This document shows positions 46,442 through 56,256 of a DNA stretch of 64,000 nt, one piece after another. The notes beneath the pieces are model-generated. The model did not search any database. It was not told the origin of the DNA and worked only from the letters and a program-made list of their open reading frames with translations. The stretch is from contig NZ_JAOWLE010000003.1 of the NCBI RefSeq assembly GCF_025751515.1, forward strand, positions 62,001-126,000. Direction: 5' to 3'. Positions within the stretch are counted from its first letter, which is position 1. Every line of letters starts with the position of its first letter. Source of the stretch: Actibacterium sp. XHP0104 (GTDB lineage Bacteria > Pseudomonadota > Alphaproteobacteria > Rhodobacterales > Rhodobacteraceae). Made by a program: the position numbers and the translations under genes.

Positions 46442-47578
46442 CGCCATGCGGGCGGTGTCAGACAGCGGATCGTCCGGCGCGGGCCAGACCACGCCCGCAG
46501 CTGCCACCGGCAGGCGGGCGGCGGGCAGCACGTAGTCGACGCGCAGATTGCCCGGCGCCGGGTCGTCAAAATCGGCCGTGTCCAGCGCCGGGTCGCCGTG
46601 ATGATCGGCATTGGCGGCGCCCACGCTACCCACGCCTTGCGGGCGGGGGTCGGTGATGCGCGGGTCGGCCAGCAACTGCTGTATGGCGTCAGACAGGCCG
46701 TCGCCATCGGCGGGGTCGATATTGGCGTCGCCGACAATCACGAAATCACCGGGCGGCTCGGCCCCCAGCGCGCCGTCGAGATACAGCTGCCACAGCCGCA
46801 GCTCATCCCGGTTGCGCAGGCCGTTGCGGTCTTCGGGGCCGTCAAAGACCGGCGGGGTGGCGTGAAAAGCCAGCATGTGCAGCGCACGATCTCCGACCAG
46901 CACCGGCACATCCCAATGCGCCACGTTCGAGAGGCGCTGATGCTGATAGAGCGCGGCATCGGGGAACAGCTGCCCGCCCACACGTGGCAGGGTCGCGCCG
47001 GGCAGATCGGCCCATAACAAGCCCGAGAAATCACGCACCTCGCCCAGCGGATGGCGCGACAACAGCGCCATGCCGCCCTGCCCGGTAAACTCGCCATAAC
47101 CCTGCGCATCGCGCGGCCCGTCGCTGCGGCCATCGCCGTCATGATCCAGCCCGGTGCGCAGCCCGCTGTTGGGACGCAGAGCCAGACGGTGCGGATAGGG
47201 ATGGCCCGCGCGGGCCAGACCCTCGGCCAGCGCATCCAGCGCGGCACCGGCGGCATCGTGGTCGATGCCTTGCAGCAGCACCACATCAGGCGCGGCATGG
47301 GCGATGATAGCGATGACCGCCTGCACCTGGGCATCGTCGCCCGATTGAATGTCGTGGATCAGCGCACCGGGCCCGTTTCGGGACAATTCGGTGTTATAGG
47401 TCGCCACACGCAGCGTTTCGGCCCGGCCCGGCCCGGCCGCACAGGCGGCGATCAGGCAGGCTGCAAGATATGATCGTGCTCGGCCGCGTCGCTTTGCTGG
47501 CGTTGCGCGGCGATCAGCTTGGCGATCCGATTGAGCGCACAGCCCCGCATCACCAGCCCCGCCGGAAGAATAGCCCAT
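46397..47578 (-). CDS. Endonuclease/exonuclease/phosphatase family protein (start uncertain)
   Basis: An exported EEP-fold protein. The mature part starts around RAETLRVATYNTELS. Motif blocks include VATYNTE, VLLQGIDHD, ALHMLAFHATPP, DFVIVGDANIDPADGD, NADHHGDPAL and MASRHHLVW, giving the Asn/Asp/His active-site set. A signal-like stretch SYLAACLIAACAAGPGRA precedes it, but no ATG, GTG or TTG lies close upstream; the first in-frame start is at 47578, inside the preceding gene (127-bp overlap). Real initiation could be there or at a rare codon, with coupling to the preceding gene. It overlaps the end of the epimerase-like gene convergently. Confidence 0.75.
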   Translation of the reverse strand: MGYSSGGAGDAGLCAQSDRQADRRATPAKRRGRARSYLAACLIAACAAGPGRAETLRVATYNTELSRNGPGALIHDIQSGDDAQVQAVIAIIAHAAPDVVLLQGIDHDAAGAALDALAEGLARAGHPYPHRLALRPNSGLRTGLDHDGDGRSDGPRDAQGYGEFTGQGGMALLSRHPLGEVRDFSGLLWADLPGATLPRVGGQLFPDAALYQHQRLSNVAHWDVPVLVGDRALHMLAFHATPPVFDGPEDRNGLRNRDELRLWQLYLDGALGAEPPGDFVIVGDANIDPADGDGLSDAIQQLLADPRITDPRPQGVGSVGAANADHHGDPALDTADFDDPAPGNLRVDYVLPAARLPVAAAGVVWPAPDDPLSDTARMASRHHLVWVDLVLDR

Positions 47579-48291
47579 ACCGTCACCATCCAGATCAGGG
47601 TTTGCGGATCAGCCAGATAGATCTGCCCAAAAGACCGGATCAGCACGATCACCACCATCGGCAGCACAAAGGGCAGCGACAGGCCCAGCGTGATATTCAC
47701 CATGGCCTGCATCTTGAGCCGGCTGACAACATCACCCCCGGCAGTGGGGTCAAAGGTGGGCAGGTTGATCCAGACGTTGAAAACATTACGGCGCACTGGC
47801 CAGTCGCTGAGGCGGATCATCAGCGAAAAGCTGCAGATCACGATGATCGAAACCATGTAGGCGATGCCGGCGGCGGCGCGGACATACGAGATCTCGACCC
47901 CGGTGGCCTCGGCATGCAGAACCAGGCGGAACAGGTGGACCGGGCTGAAGGGAAAATCGAGGATATAGCCAAAGAACATCGCGATCGCCGTCACGAATTG
48001 CCCGAACTCTGACGGCACGGCCGAATTGCGGAACATCGCCGACAGGATCATCACCGTCACGAACATCGCGCCAAAGCGGATGCGGTTGAACGGCGGGGCG
48101 TCGCGGAACTCGACCAGGCTGGGGCTGTCGGAGGCGTATTCGAACAGGATCAGGCCGGCGGCAAAGAACGAGACGATGGCGAGGATCTGCTTGGAGTCGC
48201 CCGAAACGACGGGCAGCAGCACGGCGGGCATCACGATCAGTGATGCCACGAGAAATGCCCGTGCGATGGCTCCTGTCACTTTCGTGATCAC
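47452..48291 (-). CDS. Membrane protein of unknown function (279 aa)
   Basis: A 279-residue polytopic protein with about seven to eight hydrophobic segments (AFLVASLIVMPAVLLPVV, ILAIVSFFAAGLILFEY, MVSIIVICSFSLMI, TLGLSLPFVLPMVVIVLI, MVTVWAILPAGLVM). The N-terminus is typical membrane-insertion type, and the C-terminus is polar and basic. No family recognised. Its end overlaps the exonuclease-family gene. Upstream (48292-48490) is AT-richer and probably holds its promoter. Confidence 0.75.
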   Translation of the reverse strand: MITKVTGAIARAFLVASLIVMPAVLLPVVSGDSKQILAIVSFFAAGLILFEYASDSPSLVEFRDAPPFNRIRFGAMFVTVMILSAMFRNSAVPSEFGQFVTAIAMFFGYILDFPFSPVHLFRLVLHAEATGVEISYVRAAAGIAYMVSIIVICSFSLMIRLSDWPVRRNVFNVWINLPTFDPTAGGDVVSRLKMQAMVNITLGLSLPFVLPMVVIVLIRSFGQIYLADPQTLIWMVTVWAILPAGLVMRGCALNRIAKLIAAQRQQSDAAEHDHILQPA

Positions 48292-48490
48292 TGCCCTGTT
48301 CCCATTTCTGGCCGGGCGCGGTTCGTTGCCGCCCCCTTGTTCCCGATGGTATCCCGCACATTATGGCGGGCTGCCTCAAACTTGCCCAATTTTTGCCATC
48401 TTTCATGTCATCCAGCAACATCTTGTTAAGGTTGATAATTTTTTTGAGGCAAATTGATGGAGAAACTGTCGCGGGATTGCATCATTTTCA

Positions 48491-48523
48491 AAACGAAAAA
48501 GGGCCGCCCCGAGGGACGGCCCA
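48491..48523 (-). terminator. Intrinsic terminator of leuD
   Basis: On the minus strand GGGCCGTCCC-TCG-GGGCGGCCC is followed by TTTTTCGTTTT. This strong hairpin with a U-tract lies about 45 bp after the leuD stop. Confidence 0.82.
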
Positions 48524-48565
48524 ACATCTTGTGTCAGCGGCGTTTTTAGACGCAACTCTAGGCAG

Positions 48566-49171
48566 TTAGACCCAGGGGCGGTCGGCCGCGGCCTTGGCCT
48601 CGAAGCTGTCGATCGCGGCGGCCTTTTCCATGGTCAGGCCGATATCGTCCAGACCGTTCAGCAGGCAATGTTTCTTGAAGGCATCGACGTCGAACCCAAA
48701 GCTCTGGCCATCCGAGGTGGTCACCGTCTGGGCCTCGAGATCAACGGTAATGCGGGCGTTTTCGCCTTTTTCCGCGTCTTTCATCAGGATATCGACCTGC
48801 TCTTGCGGCAGGGCGATCGGCAGGATGCCGTTCTTGAAGCAGTTGTTGAAAAAGATGTCGGCAAAGCTGGGTGCGATCACGCAGCGGATGCCGAAATCAA
48901 GCAGGGCCCAGGGCGCGTGTTCACGCGACGAGCCGCAGCCGAAATTGTCGCCGGCCACCAGGATCTGGGCCTCGCGATAGGCGGGCTTGTTCAGCACGAA
49001 ATCGGCGATCTCGTTGCCATTGTCGTCATAGCGCATCTCGTCGAACAGGTTCACACCAAGGCCCGAACGCTTGATCGTTTTCAGGAACTGCTTGGGGATG
49101 ATCATGTCGGTGTCGATATTCACCAGCGGCATGGGCGCGGCGATGCCGGTAATCGTGGTAAACTTGTCCAT
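48566..49171 (-). CDS. leuD: 3-isopropylmalate dehydratase small subunit
   Basis: A 201-residue LeuD of normal size. The conserved swivel-domain block [21 protein letters not shown] is present and [15 protein letters not shown] near the start is characteristic. With LeuC it isomerises 2-isopropylmalate to 3-isopropylmalate. The start MDKFTTITG was taken; a long in-frame extension upstream is not family-like. It is separated from leuC by the two-subunit CoA transferase pair on the opposite strand. Confidence 0.97.
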   Translation of the reverse strand: MDKFTTITGIAAPMPLVNIDTDMIIPKQFLKTIKRSGLGVNLFDEMRYDDNGNEIADFVLNKPAYREAQILVAGDNFGCGSSREHAPWALLDFGIRCVIAPSFADIFFNNCFKNGILPIALPQEQVDILMKDAEKGENARITVDLEAQTVTTSDGQSFGFDVDAFKKHCLLNGLDDIGLTMEKAAAIDSFEAKAAADRPWV

Positions 49172-49294
49172 ACGGGCCTCCTTGGTCAGCGCCCGCTTTA
49201 ACCACGGAAGGGCGCGCGAAACAAGGCCCGGCGAGTGTCGCAATCGCGTCAAATCACGGGCATAAGGTAGGGACGGCTGTAAAGGAGGCTGAAT

Positions 49295-49948
49295 GTGAAA
49301 CAGGCGATAAGTCTGGAGGACGCGATTGCCCTGATTCCCGATGGCGCATCGGTGATGGTGGGCGGCTTTATGGGCGTGGGCGCGCCGCGCAGGCTGATCC
49401 GCGCGCTGGCTGCGGCGGGGCGCAAGAACCTGACGCTGATCACCAATGATACCGCCATTCCCGGCGAAGGTCCGGGGCCGCTGATCTCGGGCGGGTGCGT
49501 GGCGCGGCTGATCACCAGCCATATCGGCAAGAACCCCGAGGCCCAGGCGCAAATGCTGTCGGGCCAGATCGAGGTCGAACTGGTGCCGCAGGGCACGCTG
49601 GTCGAACGCATTCGCGCGGCGGGTGTGGGCCTGGGCGGCGTGCTGACGCAAACCGGGCTGGGCACGCTGGTCGAGGACGGCAAGCAGGTGGTCAAGATCG
49701 ACGGCCAGCGCTGGCTGCTGGAGACGCCGATCCAGGCCGATTTCGCGCTGATCCGCGCGCGGCGCTGCGATTACGTGGGCAATCTCGAATACACGCTGAC
49801 CGCGCATAATTTTAACCCGATCATGGCGATGGCCGGGGCGACCGTGATCGCCGAGCCGGACGAGATCGTGCCGCTGGGCGTCATCCCGCCCGATGCGGTG
49901 AAAACCCCTGGCCTGCTGGTCGACCATGTCTTGCGGAGGGCGTGCTGA
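49295..49948 (+). CDS. CoA transferase subunit A
   Basis: A 217-residue family I CoA-transferase alpha subunit (SCOT/AtoD type). It has the N-terminal [35 protein letters not shown] and a typical C-terminal part. The GTG start is supported by AAAGGAGG six bases upstream. It forms a two-subunit enzyme with the next gene, moving CoA between acyl-CoA and a free acid such as acetoacetate or 3-oxoadipate; the exact acids are not clear. The B subunit start overlaps its stop by 1 bp. Confidence 0.92.
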   Translation: MKQAISLEDAIALIPDGASVMVGGFMGVGAPRRLIRALAAAGRKNLTLITNDTAIPGEGPGPLISGGCVARLITSHIGKNPEAQAQMLSGQIEVELVPQGTLVERIRAAGVGLGGVLTQTGLGTLVEDGKQVVKIDGQRWLLETPIQADFALIRARRCDYVGNLEYTLTAHNFNPIMAMAGATVIAEPDEIVPLGVIPPDAVKTPGLLVDHVLRRAC

Positions 49949-50598
49949 TGGATGCCAAGGAACTGATCGCGCGTCGCGTGGCGCAGGAAATTCCGGCCGG
50001 GGCGATCGTCAACCTGGGGATCGGGCTGCCCTCGATGGTGGCCAATTACCTGCCCGTCGATCTGGGCGTGTTCTTCCAGGCCGAGAACGGCGTGATCGGG
50101 CTGGGCGCGCGTCCGCCCGAGGGGATGGAGGATATCAACCTGACCGACGCGGGTGGCGGCTTTGTCAGCGCGGTGCCGGGTGCGGCGGCGATCGATTCGG
50201 CCATGTCCTTTGGGCTGATCCGCGGGCGGCACCTGGATATCACCGTGCTGGGCGGCATGCAGGTCGATGCGCGCGGGCGGCTGGCCAACTGGATGGTGCC
50301 GGGCCAGATGGTGGCCGGCATGGGCGGCGCGATGGATCTGGTCGTGGGCGCGAAACAGGTGATTGTTGCGATGGCGCACGCCAACAAGGGCGTCTCGAAG
50401 ATCGTGCCCGATTGCACCCTGCCGATCACCGCGCCGCGCCGGGTCAGCCTGATCGTGACAGAGCTGGCGGTGATCCGGCCCGAGGATGACGGGCTGCACC
50501 TGATCGAGACCGCGCCGGGGGTCACGGTTGACGATGTGCGCGCCGCGACCGAGGCCGATCTGATCGTCACCGGCGACGTGCCGGAAATGCGGATGTAA
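49948..50598 (+). CDS. CoA transferase subunit B
   Basis: A 216-residue beta subunit starting [21 protein letters not shown]. The catalytic Glu is in [13 protein letters not shown] (ENG motif), followed by [20 protein letters not shown] and a [13 protein letters not shown] strand. GGAGG lies eight bases before the ATG, and its ATG overlaps the A-subunit stop. The gene ends before a perfect 14-bp hairpin terminator shared with convergent leuC. Candidate substrates are ketone bodies or 3-oxoadipate. Confidence 0.92.
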   Translation: MDAKELIARRVAQEIPAGAIVNLGIGLPSMVANYLPVDLGVFFQAENGVIGLGARPPEGMEDINLTDAGGGFVSAVPGAAAIDSAMSFGLIRGRHLDITVLGGMQVDARGRLANWMVPGQMVAGMGGAMDLVVGAKQVIVAMAHANKGVSKIVPDCTLPITAPRRVSLIVTELAVIRPEDDGLHLIETAPGVTVDDVRAATEADLIVTGDVPEMRM

Positions 50599-50600
50599 AA

Positions 50601-50632
50601 AAACGGGCGGTGAGGTAGCTCACCGCCCGTTT
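50601..50632. terminator. Bidirectional terminator between CoA-transferase and leuC
   Basis: AAACGGGCGGTGAG (50601-50614) and CTCACCGCCCGTTT (50619-50632) form a perfect 14-bp stem with a 4-base loop; A-runs precede and T-runs follow, so it can terminate both strands. Confidence 0.85.
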
Positions 50633-50655
50633 CAATTCCGACCCTTGCGGGTGGA

Positions 50656-52065
50656 TTACATCATCTCGCGCACGTCGGTCAGGTGGCCGGTGATGGCAGC
50701 GGCGGCGGCCATCGCGGGCGACATCAGGTGGGTGCGGCCACCACGGCCCTGACGGCCCTCGAAGTTGCGGTTCGAGGTCGCGGCACAGCGTTCACCCGGC
50801 GCCAGCTGGTCGGGGTTCATCGCCAGGCACATCGAGCAGCCAGCCAGACGCCATTCGAAACCGGCGTCGATAAAGATCTGGGCCAGGCCTTCTTCCTCGG
50901 CCTGGGCACGCACCAGGCCCGAGCCCGGCACAACCATGGCCCGCAGACCATCCTTGATCTTCTTGCCCTTCAGGATCGCAGCGGCGGCGCGCAGGTCTTC
51001 GATGCGGCCGTTGGTGCAGGACCCGATGAACACGGTGTCGATCTGGATGTCGGTCAGTTTCTGACCAGCCTTCAGGCCCATGTATTCGATCGAGCGCGCG
51101 GCGGCCTCGACCTTGCCGCCCTTGAACGACTCGGGCGCGGGCACGGCAGCGGTGATCGGCAGCACATCCTCGGGCGAGGTGCCCCAGGTCACGACGGGGG
51201 CGATGTCTTCGCCTTTCAGGGTGATGACCTTGTCGAAATGCGCACCTTCATCGGTGTAGAGGGTCTGCCACCATTCCAGCGCCTTGTCCCAGTCGGCGCC
51301 TTTCGGGGCGTGGGGGCGGCCTTTGACATAGTCATAGGTTTTCTGGTCGGGCGCGATCAGGCCGGCGCGGGCGCCGCCCTCGATGGCCATGTTGCAGACG
51401 GTCATGCGGCCTTCCATCGACAGGTCGCGAATGGCCTCGCCGCAATATTCGATCACGTAGCCGGTGCCGCCGGCGGTGCCGGTCACGCCGATCACGGCCA
51501 GGGTGATGTCCTTGGCGGTGACACCGGGGCGCAGCTTGCCGGTGATCTCGACCTTCATGTTTTTCGATTTCTTCTGGATCAGCGTCTGGGTGGCCAGCAC
51601 GTGTTCCACCTCGGAGGTGCCGATGCCGTGGGCCAGCGCGCCGAATGCGCCGTGGGTGGCGGTGTGGCTGTCACCGCAGACGACGGTCATGCCCGGCAGG
51701 GTCCAGCCCTGTTCGGGGCCGACGATATGCACGATGCCCTGACGCACGTCGGACACGGGGTAATAGTGAATGCCGAAATCCTTGGCGTTCTTGTCCAGCG
51801 CGGCAACCTGGATGCGGCTGTCCTCGGTCATGGTGGCCGGGTCGGCGCGGTCCAGCGTGGTGGGCACGTTGTGATCGGGCACGGCGATGGTTTTCTCGGG
51901 CGCCCGGACGGTGCGGCCGGTCATGCGCAGGCCTTCAAAGGCCTGGGGGCTGGTGACTTCGTGCACCAGGTGGCGGTCGATATACAGCAGGCAGGTGCCA
52001 TCGTCGGCCTCGTGGGCAACATGGGCATCCCAGATCTTGTCATACAGGGTTTTCGAAGCGGTCAT
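50656..52065 (-). CDS. leuC: 3-isopropylmalate dehydratase large subunit
   Basis: A 469-residue aconitase-family LeuC. Iron-sulphur ligand motifs are present: [16 protein letters not shown] and [12 protein letters not shown], and the catalytic [21 protein letters not shown] block is typical. It works with LeuD (48566) in leucine synthesis. The gene starts at 52065 on the minus strand, divergent from mscS with ~240 bp between. Nothing in that gap is clearly a leucine-responsive leader peptide; a 28-residue frame there has no ribosome site. Confidence 0.98.
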   Translation of the reverse strand: MTASKTLYDKIWDAHVAHEADDGTCLLYIDRHLVHEVTSPQAFEGLRMTGRTVRAPEKTIAVPDHNVPTTLDRADPATMTEDSRIQVAALDKNAKDFGIHYYPVSDVRQGIVHIVGPEQGWTLPGMTVVCGDSHTATHGAFGALAHGIGTSEVEHVLATQTLIQKKSKNMKVEITGKLRPGVTAKDITLAVIGVTGTAGGTGYVIEYCGEAIRDLSMEGRMTVCNMAIEGGARAGLIAPDQKTYDYVKGRPHAPKGADWDKALEWWQTLYTDEGAHFDKVITLKGEDIAPVVTWGTSPEDVLPITAAVPAPESFKGGKVEAAARSIEYMGLKAGQKLTDIQIDTVFIGSCTNGRIEDLRAAAAILKGKKIKDGLRAMVVPGSGLVRAQAEEEGLAQIFIDAGFEWRLAGCSMCLAMNPDQLAPGERCAATSNRNFEGRQGRGGRTHLMSPAMAAAAAITGHLTDVREMM

Positions 52066-52307
52066 TGGGTCTCTCCCGCGGGGAATGATTGCATAGGGTC
52101 TGACAGAGCGAACAGGGGCGCGGCCTTATAGGCCTGCCAGCACCGACCGGGTGGCGCCAAAGAACCTCCAGGGCAGGCGCGCGCGGTCATCCATGTCGAA
52201 AATCCGTGTCATGGGCGCCCAGATACTCTTTTGACCCGAGTCTATCAAGAGCGCCCGCGCGCTTGCCGCCGCGCCCGCGCGTGCTAAGCTTGCCGAAAGG
52301 AGAGCCG

Positions 52308-53636
52308 ATGCAGCCAGATACGCCCGACCTGATGGAGCAGATCGCCCAGCTTTTGGCGCGGGCCGAGTTCTTTCTGAGAGGGCTGGCAAGCCCCGGATGG
52401 CCGCTTTACCAGGTGCTGATCCTGTTCGGGCTGATCGTGCTGTCCTATCTGCTGTCGCTGGTGCTGCGGCCACGGCTGGATGCCTGGGTGCGCGGCAAAG
52501 AGGGCCTGTCGAAATGGCGGCTGCGGCTGTTCGTGATGGTTCAGCAGCGACTGAAGCTGATCCTGTTCACGCTGATGGCCTGGCCGCTGGTGGGGGTGAT
52601 GCGCGAGATGATGCTGCCCTCGCGCAGCTATATCATCGCGTTGGCGGCGACGCTGGCGCTGTCCTGGCTGATCGTGCGGCTGGCGGCGCGGCTGATCGGC
52701 AATCGCACGCTGCGGCGGGTGGTGACATGGGGCCTTTTGGCCTATGTGACGCTGTTCTTCCTGGGTCTGACGGATGAGGCGATGGTGTTCCTTGACGGGC
52801 TGGCGATCACCTTTGGCGATTTCCGCCTGTCGGCGCTGACGGTGCTCAAGGCGCTGATCATCACCACGGCGCTGTTCGTGGCGGCGCGGGCGCTGACCCA
52901 TACGGCGACGACACAGGTGCAGCAGAACGAGGACATCTCGCCCTCAATGCGGGTGCTGATCGTCAAGTTCTTGCAAATCGCGCTGTATTCGGGGGCGTTC
53001 TTTATCGGGCTCAAGGCCGTTGGGTTCGATCTGACCGGGCTGGCGGTTCTGTCGGGTGCGATCGGCGTGGGCCTGGGTTTCGGCCTGCAAAAGGTGGTGT
53101 CGAACCTGGTATCGGGCGTGATCATCCTGCTCGACAAGTCGATCAAGCCGGGCGACGTGATCAGCCTGGGCGACACCTTCGGCTGGATCGAGGCGCTGGG
53201 TGCGCGCTATGTCTCGGTCGTGACCCGCGACGGGCGCGAATACCTGATCCCGAACGAAGACCTGATCACCGGCCAGGTGGTCAACTGGTCGCATTCCAAC
53301 GAATTCGTCCGCATCGACCTGTTCTTTGGCACCTCGTATCACGACGACCCGCATCTGGTGCGCAAGGTGGCGATCGAGGCCGCGCAATCGGTCAACCGGG
53401 TGCTGAAACACCGGCCCACCGTGTGCCATATCACGGGCTTTGGCGACAGCTCGGTCGATTACATCCTGCGGTTCTGGATCACCGACCCGGTCGAGGGGCT
53501 GACCAACGTGCGCGGCGCCGTCTACCTGGCGCTGTGGGATGCGTTCCAGGAAAACGGCATTTCCATCCCCTTCCCGCAGCGCGAAGTGCGCGTATTGGAA
53601 GGCAGCACATTGACCACCCGCAACGCATCAGAGTAA
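52308..53636 (+). CDS. Mechanosensitive ion channel, MscS family
   Basis: A 442-residue MscS-type channel. Several N-terminal membrane helices are followed by the pore region LSGAIGVGLGFGLQKVVSNL and VSGVIILLDKSIKPGDVISL, which is diagnostic, then the beta domain TFGWIEALGARYVSVVTRDG and the cytoplasmic vestibule. It is longer than E. coli MscS, with extra N-terminal segments. It opens under membrane tension to release solutes on osmotic downshock. The start at MQPDTPDL has GGAGAG five bases upstream. Confidence 0.92.
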   Translation: MQPDTPDLMEQIAQLLARAEFFLRGLASPGWPLYQVLILFGLIVLSYLLSLVLRPRLDAWVRGKEGLSKWRLRLFVMVQQRLKLILFTLMAWPLVGVMREMMLPSRSYIIALAATLALSWLIVRLAARLIGNRTLRRVVTWGLLAYVTLFFLGLTDEAMVFLDGLAITFGDFRLSALTVLKALIITTALFVAARALTHTATTQVQQNEDISPSMRVLIVKFLQIALYSGAFFIGLKAVGFDLTGLAVLSGAIGVGLGFGLQKVVSNLVSGVIILLDKSIKPGDVISLGDTFGWIEALGARYVSVVTRDGREYLIPNEDLITGQVVNWSHSNEFVRIDLFFGTSYHDDPHLVRKVAIEAAQSVNRVLKHRPTVCHITGFGDSSVDYILRFWITDPVEGLTNVRGAVYLALWDAFQENGISIPFPQREVRVLEGSTLTTRNASE

Positions 53637-53749
53637 ACGCGCAACACCCCGCCGGCCCCGGCCTGCAGCGGTTGAGAATGCACCAAACCGGTGTTACGCT
53701 TGAGATATGCCCAGCGCCGGGGTCAAGTCGGCGTCTTACAAGGAGGACA

Positions 53750-53809
53750 ATGACCTGTCCCAAAACGCGAATGCGGCATCTGCCCAACCCGCACAGGGGC
53801 GGCCTATGA
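53750..53809 (+). CDS. Short upstream ORF overlapping rsfS (19 aa)
   Basis: A 19-codon frame with an excellent AAGGAGG ribosome site three bases before its ATG. Its TGA overlaps the rsfS ATG as ATGA, so ribosomes finishing it could restart on rsfS. The peptide (M-T-C-P-K-T-R-M-R-H...) has no family resemblance. Alternatively the strong ribosome site belongs to a non-standard or longer rsfS start. Either way, the layout suggests translational coupling. Confidence 0.45.
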   Translation: MTCPKTRMRHLPNPHRGGL

Positions 53810-54171
53810 CCCAGCCCCATGACGACGTTACAAGCGAAGTTCTGCTTGAACACATCCTCGCATCCCTCAATGACGACAAGGCCGAAGACATCGTGACCAT
53901 CGACCTGCGCGGAAAATCCGCGATGGGCGATTACATGGTGATCTGCTCGGGCCGCTCGACGCGCCAGGTATCGGCGATTGCCGAAAAGCTGGCCGATCGG
54001 ATCAAGGCTGATTTCGGGCGTCATTCAAAGATGGAAGGTAAAGACCAGGGTGATTGGGTGCTGATCGACACCGGCGATATCATCGTCCACGTGTTCCGCC
54101 CCGAAGTGCGCGAATTCTATCAGCTTGAAAAGATGTGGCTGCCCAGCGGGGCAACCGCGCCCAACAGCTGA
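53806..54171 (+). CDS. rsfS: Ribosomal silencing factor RsfS
   Basis: A ~121-residue RsfS/Iojap protein: VLLEHILASLNDDKAEDIVTIDL, GKSAMGDYMVICSGRSTRQVSAIAEKLADRI, and GDWVLIDTGDIIVHVFRPEVREFYQLEKMW are the full conserved set. It binds ribosomal protein L14 and blocks subunit joining in stationary phase or starvation. The ATG at 53806 overlaps the short upstream frame; longer in-frame extension is low-complexity. rlmH starts one base into its stop, the standard rsfS-rlmH pair. Confidence 0.95.
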   Translation: MTQPHDDVTSEVLLEHILASLNDDKAEDIVTIDLRGKSAMGDYMVICSGRSTRQVSAIAEKLADRIKADFGRHSKMEGKDQGDWVLIDTGDIIVHVFRPEVREFYQLEKMWLPSGATAPNS

Positions 54172-54641
54172 TGCGCGTGCAGATCTGCGCGGTGGGCCGC
54201 CTGAGGGCGGGGCCCGAACGCGCGCTGATCGACGATTATCTGACCCGTTTCGACCGCACCGGCCGGGCCCTGGCCCTGGGGCCGGCCTCTGTGCTTGAGG
54301 TCGAGGACAAGAAGGGCGGCGGCATGGCGGCCGAAGCCCCGCTGTTGGAGCGTGCGATCCCGAACGGCGCGCTGGTTTGCACCCTGGACGAGCGCGGCAA
54401 GGTCATGTCGTCACCCGAGTTTGCCGATCTGCTGGCGCGCTGGCGCGATGGCGGGCGCAGCGACGTGGCCTTTGTCATCGGCGGTGCAGATGGAATCGAC
54501 CCCGCCCTGCGCGCCCGCGCCGATGCCAGCCTGTCATTCGGTCAGATGGTCTGGCCGCATATGCTGGTGCGGGTGATGCTGGCCGAGCAGCTGTATCGCG
54601 CCGCCTCGATCCTGGCCGGCAGCCCCTATCACCGGGTCTGA
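54171..54641 (+). CDS. rlmH: 23S rRNA (pseudouridine-1915-N3)-methyltransferase RlmH
   Basis: A 156-residue SPOUT methyltransferase. The knot region shows CTLDERGKVMSSPEFADLL, VAFVIGGADGID, and SLSFGQMVWPHMLVRVMLAEQLYRA, all diagnostic. It methylates pseudouridine 1915 in helix 69 of 23S rRNA in assembled ribosomes. Its ATG overlaps the rsfS stop by one base, so the pair is translationally coupled. Confidence 0.97.
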   Translation: MRVQICAVGRLRAGPERALIDDYLTRFDRTGRALALGPASVLEVEDKKGGGMAAEAPLLERAIPNGALVCTLDERGKVMSSPEFADLLARWRDGGRSDVAFVIGGADGIDPALRARADASLSFGQMVWPHMLVRVMLAEQLYRAASILAGSPYHRV

Positions 54642-54732
54642 ACAGGGCTTTTGGCGCTATCAGCCTCGCTGAACGGTTGTCCTGTCCGCGGGCCGCGCAT
54701 ACATAGGCGGCAACAGGCAGAAGGCTATTGCA

Positions 54733-56256
54733 ATGACCACTCCGAAACCCGTCGTTTTGTGCATCCTCGATGGCTGGGGCAAGCGCGATGACCCCACCGC
54801 GAACGCACCCGTGCAGGCGAACACGCCGGCCTTTGACAGCCTGATTGCGAAGTGCCCGAACTCGACCCTGATCACCCATGGCCCCGATGTGGGCCTGCCG
54901 ACCGGGCAGATGGGCAATTCCGAGGTCGGCCACACCAATATCGGTGCCGGCCGTGTGGTGGCGATGGACCTGGGCCAGATCGACCTGTCGATCGAGGATG
55001 GCAGCTTTTTCACCATGCCCGCGCTGGTGGCGTTCATCGACCGGCTCAAGGCCACGGGCGGCACCGCGCATCTGATGGGGCTGGTGTCGGATGGCGGGGT
55101 GCATGGGCACCTGACCCATATCATCGCCGCGATCAAGGCCATCTCTGACGCCGGTGTGCCGGTGGTGCTGCACGCCGTCACCGACGGGCGCGACGTGGCG
55201 CCGAAATCGGCGTTCTCGTATTTCTCGGACCTGGGCGCCGCCCTGCCCGCCAATGCCCGCGTGGGCACGGTAACCGGGCGCTATTTCGCGATGGACCGCG
55301 ACAACCGCTGGGAACGCGTGTCCGAGGCCTATGCCGCCATGGTGCATGGCAAGGGCGGTCACGCCGTCACCGCCTCGGGCGCGGTTGATGCGGCCTATCA
55401 GCGGTCGGAAAGCGATGAATTCATCTCGGCCACGGTGATTGGCGATTATGCCGGCGCCCGCGACGGCGACGGGTTCTTTTGCCTGAACTTCCGCGCCGAC
55501 CGCGCGCGCGAGATCCTGCGCGCCATTGCCGAGCCGGGGTTCGATGCCTTCGACGCGGCCCCACGCCCCGACTGGGCGGCGCTTTTGGGCATGGTCGAAT
55601 ATTCCGAGGACCACAACGCCTATATGACCACCGTCTTCCCCCCGCGCGAGATCAGGAACACGCTGGGCGAATGGGTGGCCAAGAAGGGCCTGCGCCAGTT
55701 CCACCTGGCCGAAACCGAGAAATACCCGCATGTGACGTTCTTTCTGAACGGCGGCAAGGAAGACCCCGAGGCGGGCGAAGACCGTTACATGGCGCCCTCG
55801 CCCAAGGTCGCGACCTATGACATGCAGCCCGAGATGTCGGCCGGCGAGGTGACCGACCAGTTCGTGAAGGCGATCGAGGGCGGATATGACCTGATCGTGG
55901 TCAACTATGCCAACCCCGACATGGTCGGCCATACCGGCGACCTCAAGGCCGCGATCAAGGCTTGCGAGGCCGTCGATCAGGGGCTGGCCCGCGTGCTGCC
56001 GGCGCTGGAAAAGGCCGGCGGCGCGATGATCGTCACCGCCGACCACGGCAATTGCGAGGTCATGGTCGACCCCGAAACCGGCGGCCCGCATACGGCGCAT
56101 ACGCTGAACCTGGTGCCGGTGATCCTGGTGGGCGGGCCCAAGGGCGCCCGGCTGCGTGACGGCGGCCGCCTTGCCGATCTGGCGCCGACGCTGCTGGAAC
56201 TGATGGGGCTGGACCAGCCCGAGGAAATGACCGGCCAGAGCCTGATCGCCAGATGA
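54733..56256 (+). CDS. gpmI: 2,3-bisphosphoglycerate-independent phosphoglycerate mutase
   Basis: A 507-residue alkaline-phosphatase-superfamily enzyme. The metal/nucleophile motifs are CILDGWGKRDDP at the start, PTGQMGNSEVGHTNIGAGR with catalytic Ser (~61), FRADRAREI in the middle, and NYANPDMVGHTGDL and VTADHGNCEVMVDP near the end, giving the two Mn sites. It interconverts 3- and 2-phosphoglycerate in glycolysis. Its last 4 bases overlap the envC start, so the downstream cell-wall genes are coupled to it. Confidence 0.98.
   Translation: MTTPKPVVLCILDGWGKRDDPTANAPVQANTPAFDSLIAKCPNSTLITHGPDVGLPTGQMGNSEVGHTNIGAGRVVAMDLGQIDLSIEDGSFFTMPALVAFIDRLKATGGTAHLMGLVSDGGVHGHLTHIIAAIKAISDAGVPVVLHAVTDGRDVAPKSAFSYFSDLGAALPANARVGTVTGRYFAMDRDNRWERVSEAYAAMVHGKGGHAVTASGAVDAAYQRSESDEFISATVIGDYAGARDGDGFFCLNFRADRAREILRAIAEPGFDAFDAAPRPDWAALLGMVEYSEDHNAYMTTVFPPREIRNTLGEWVAKKGLRQFHLAETEKYPHVTFFLNGGKEDPEAGEDRYMAPSPKVATYDMQPEMSAGEVTDQFVKAIEGGYDLIVVNYANPDMVGHTGDLKAAIKACEAVDQGLARVLPALEKAGGAMIVTADHGNCEVMVDPETGGPHTAHTLNLVPVILVGGPKGARLRDGGRLADLAPTLLELMGLDQPEEMTGQSLIAR

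Noticed and set aside
52126-52212. A 28-codon frame upstream of leuC considered as a leucine leader peptide
   Set aside because: It has only three scattered leucine codons, no ribosome site and no attenuator hairpin with a T-run before leuC.
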